The notes below the pieces were generated by a model. That model was not told the origin of the DNA. It did no database searches and saw nothing but the letters and a program-made list of their open reading frames with translations. A stretch of 7,413 bases of DNA, taken from positions 1-7,413 of the forward strand of contig CALQBT020000122.1 of NCBI GenBank assembly GCA_943328885.2. Direction: 5' to 3'. Position numbers and translations under genes: made by a program. Source of the stretch: Bordetella parapertussis. GTDB lineage: Bacteria > Pseudomonadota > Gammaproteobacteria > Burkholderiales > Burkholderiaceae_C. Shown here one piece after another: positions 6,904 through 7,413 of the stretch (positions within the stretch are counted from its first letter, which is position 1; each line of letters starts with the position of its first letter).

Positions 6904-7413
6904 ATGAAGCGTCTTTCACTGCCACCCATTGCGCTCGCGCTGTTGCTCGCTGCAACCCCGCTGCTGACCGCCGCTCAAGACAAGAAGCCCGTCAGCCCAG
7001 CCGAGTTGGCGTACCAGGCCGGTACCTCGCCGCTGGGCGAAGTACCGATGTACCAAAGTGCCAACCCGAAAGCGCCGAAGATGACACAGGCCGAGTTCGA
7101 TCTCGGCCGCAAGACCTACTTCGAACGCTGCGCAGGCTGCCACGGCGTGCTGCGCAAGGGCGCCACCGGCAAGCCTTTGACGCCAGACCTCACGATCGGC
7201 AAGGGCACCGATTACCTGAAGATCTTCATCGCCTACGGTTCGCCCGCCGGCATGCCGAATTGGCTGACCTCGGGCGAGATGGACGAGAAAACGGTCGACG
7301 TCATGGCCCGCTACGTGCAGCAAGACCCGCCGGTGCCACCCGAGTTCGGCATGGCGCAGATGAAGTCGACCTGGAAGGTCATCGTCGCGCCGGCCGATCG
7401 GCCGAAGAAGAAG
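6904..7413 (+). CDS. nirS: Cytochrome cd1 nitrite reductase NirS, N-terminal part (3' end outside window)
   Basis: The first 170 codons are present and remain open at the window edge. A signal peptide (about 1-24, T-A-A before Q25) directs export to the periplasm. The cytochrome c domain follows, with the haem-binding C-A-G-C-H at 76-80 inside the NirS signature R-C-A-G-C-H-G-V-L-R-K-G-A-T-G-K (75-90). The likely axial methionine is M117 in G-M-P-N-W. The segment from P142 to K170 (P-P-E-F-G-M, then W-K-V and D-R-P-K-K) matches the linker into the d1-haem beta-propeller, which lies beyond the window. NirS reduces nitrite to nitric oxide in denitrification and needs haem d1, made by the nir accessory genes that often follow it. 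An in-frame ATG at 6892 would add four residues, but the AAGAGG motif touches it with no spacer, whereas it lies 12 nt before the ATG at 6904, so 6904 is preferred. FNR-type anaerobic control is likely from the upstream repeat. Confidence 0.95.
   Translation, partial: MKRLSLPPIALALLLAATPLLTAAQDKKPVSPAELAYQAGTSPLGEVPMYQSANPKAPKMTQAEFDLGRKTYFERCAGCHGVLRKGATGKPLTPDLTIGKGTDYLKIFIAYGSPAGMPNWLTSGEMDEKTVDVMARYVQQDPPVPPEFGMAQMKSTWKVIVAPADRPKKK

Noticed and set aside
6916..7323. 135-codon minus-strand frame opposite nirS
   Set aside because: It is antisense to the conserved NirS cytochrome c domain and has no recognisable feature of its own.

Overview
The window is high-GC DNA with no insertion sequence, tRNA, rRNA or CRISPR array. 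A cytochrome cd1 nitrite reductase (nirS) beside a PEP-CTERM/exosortase-type TPR lipoprotein (prsT) points to a Gram-negative, facultatively denitrifying betaproteobacterium, probably Burkholderiales or Rhodocyclales. That placement is an inference from gene content and composition.

Left part (1-1323): the 3' end of a small cupin-fold protein on the plus strand meets an amidohydrolase-2 (TIM-barrel) gene on the minus strand, with 5 bp between them. Next comes a 534-bp stretch without an intact gene (1324-1857). It holds a probable decayed C-terminal fragment of a DUF2442-like protein, a 12-bp perfect palindrome, and a good match to an FNR/CRP-family operator (TTGAC-N4-ATCAA).

Middle (1858-4659): a 933-codon TPR-repeat lipoprotein that resembles PrsT of the PEP-CTERM/exosortase (XrtA) exopolysaccharide system. 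No other PEP-CTERM or EPS gene is visible beside it.

Right part (4765-7413): a CirA/FepA-like TonB-dependent outer-membrane receptor on the minus strand is divergent from nirS on the plus strand, which is cut by the window end. The roughly 198-bp region between their starts carries a weaker FNR-like inverted repeat placed as expected for an activator of nirS. The receptor may supply metal or haem for denitrification, but only its position suggests this.

I see no convincing undescribed system. The points most worth a second look are the FNR-like site and palindrome ahead of an apparently isolated prsT, the pairing of a TonB receptor with nirS, and the gene remnant in the large intergenic region.
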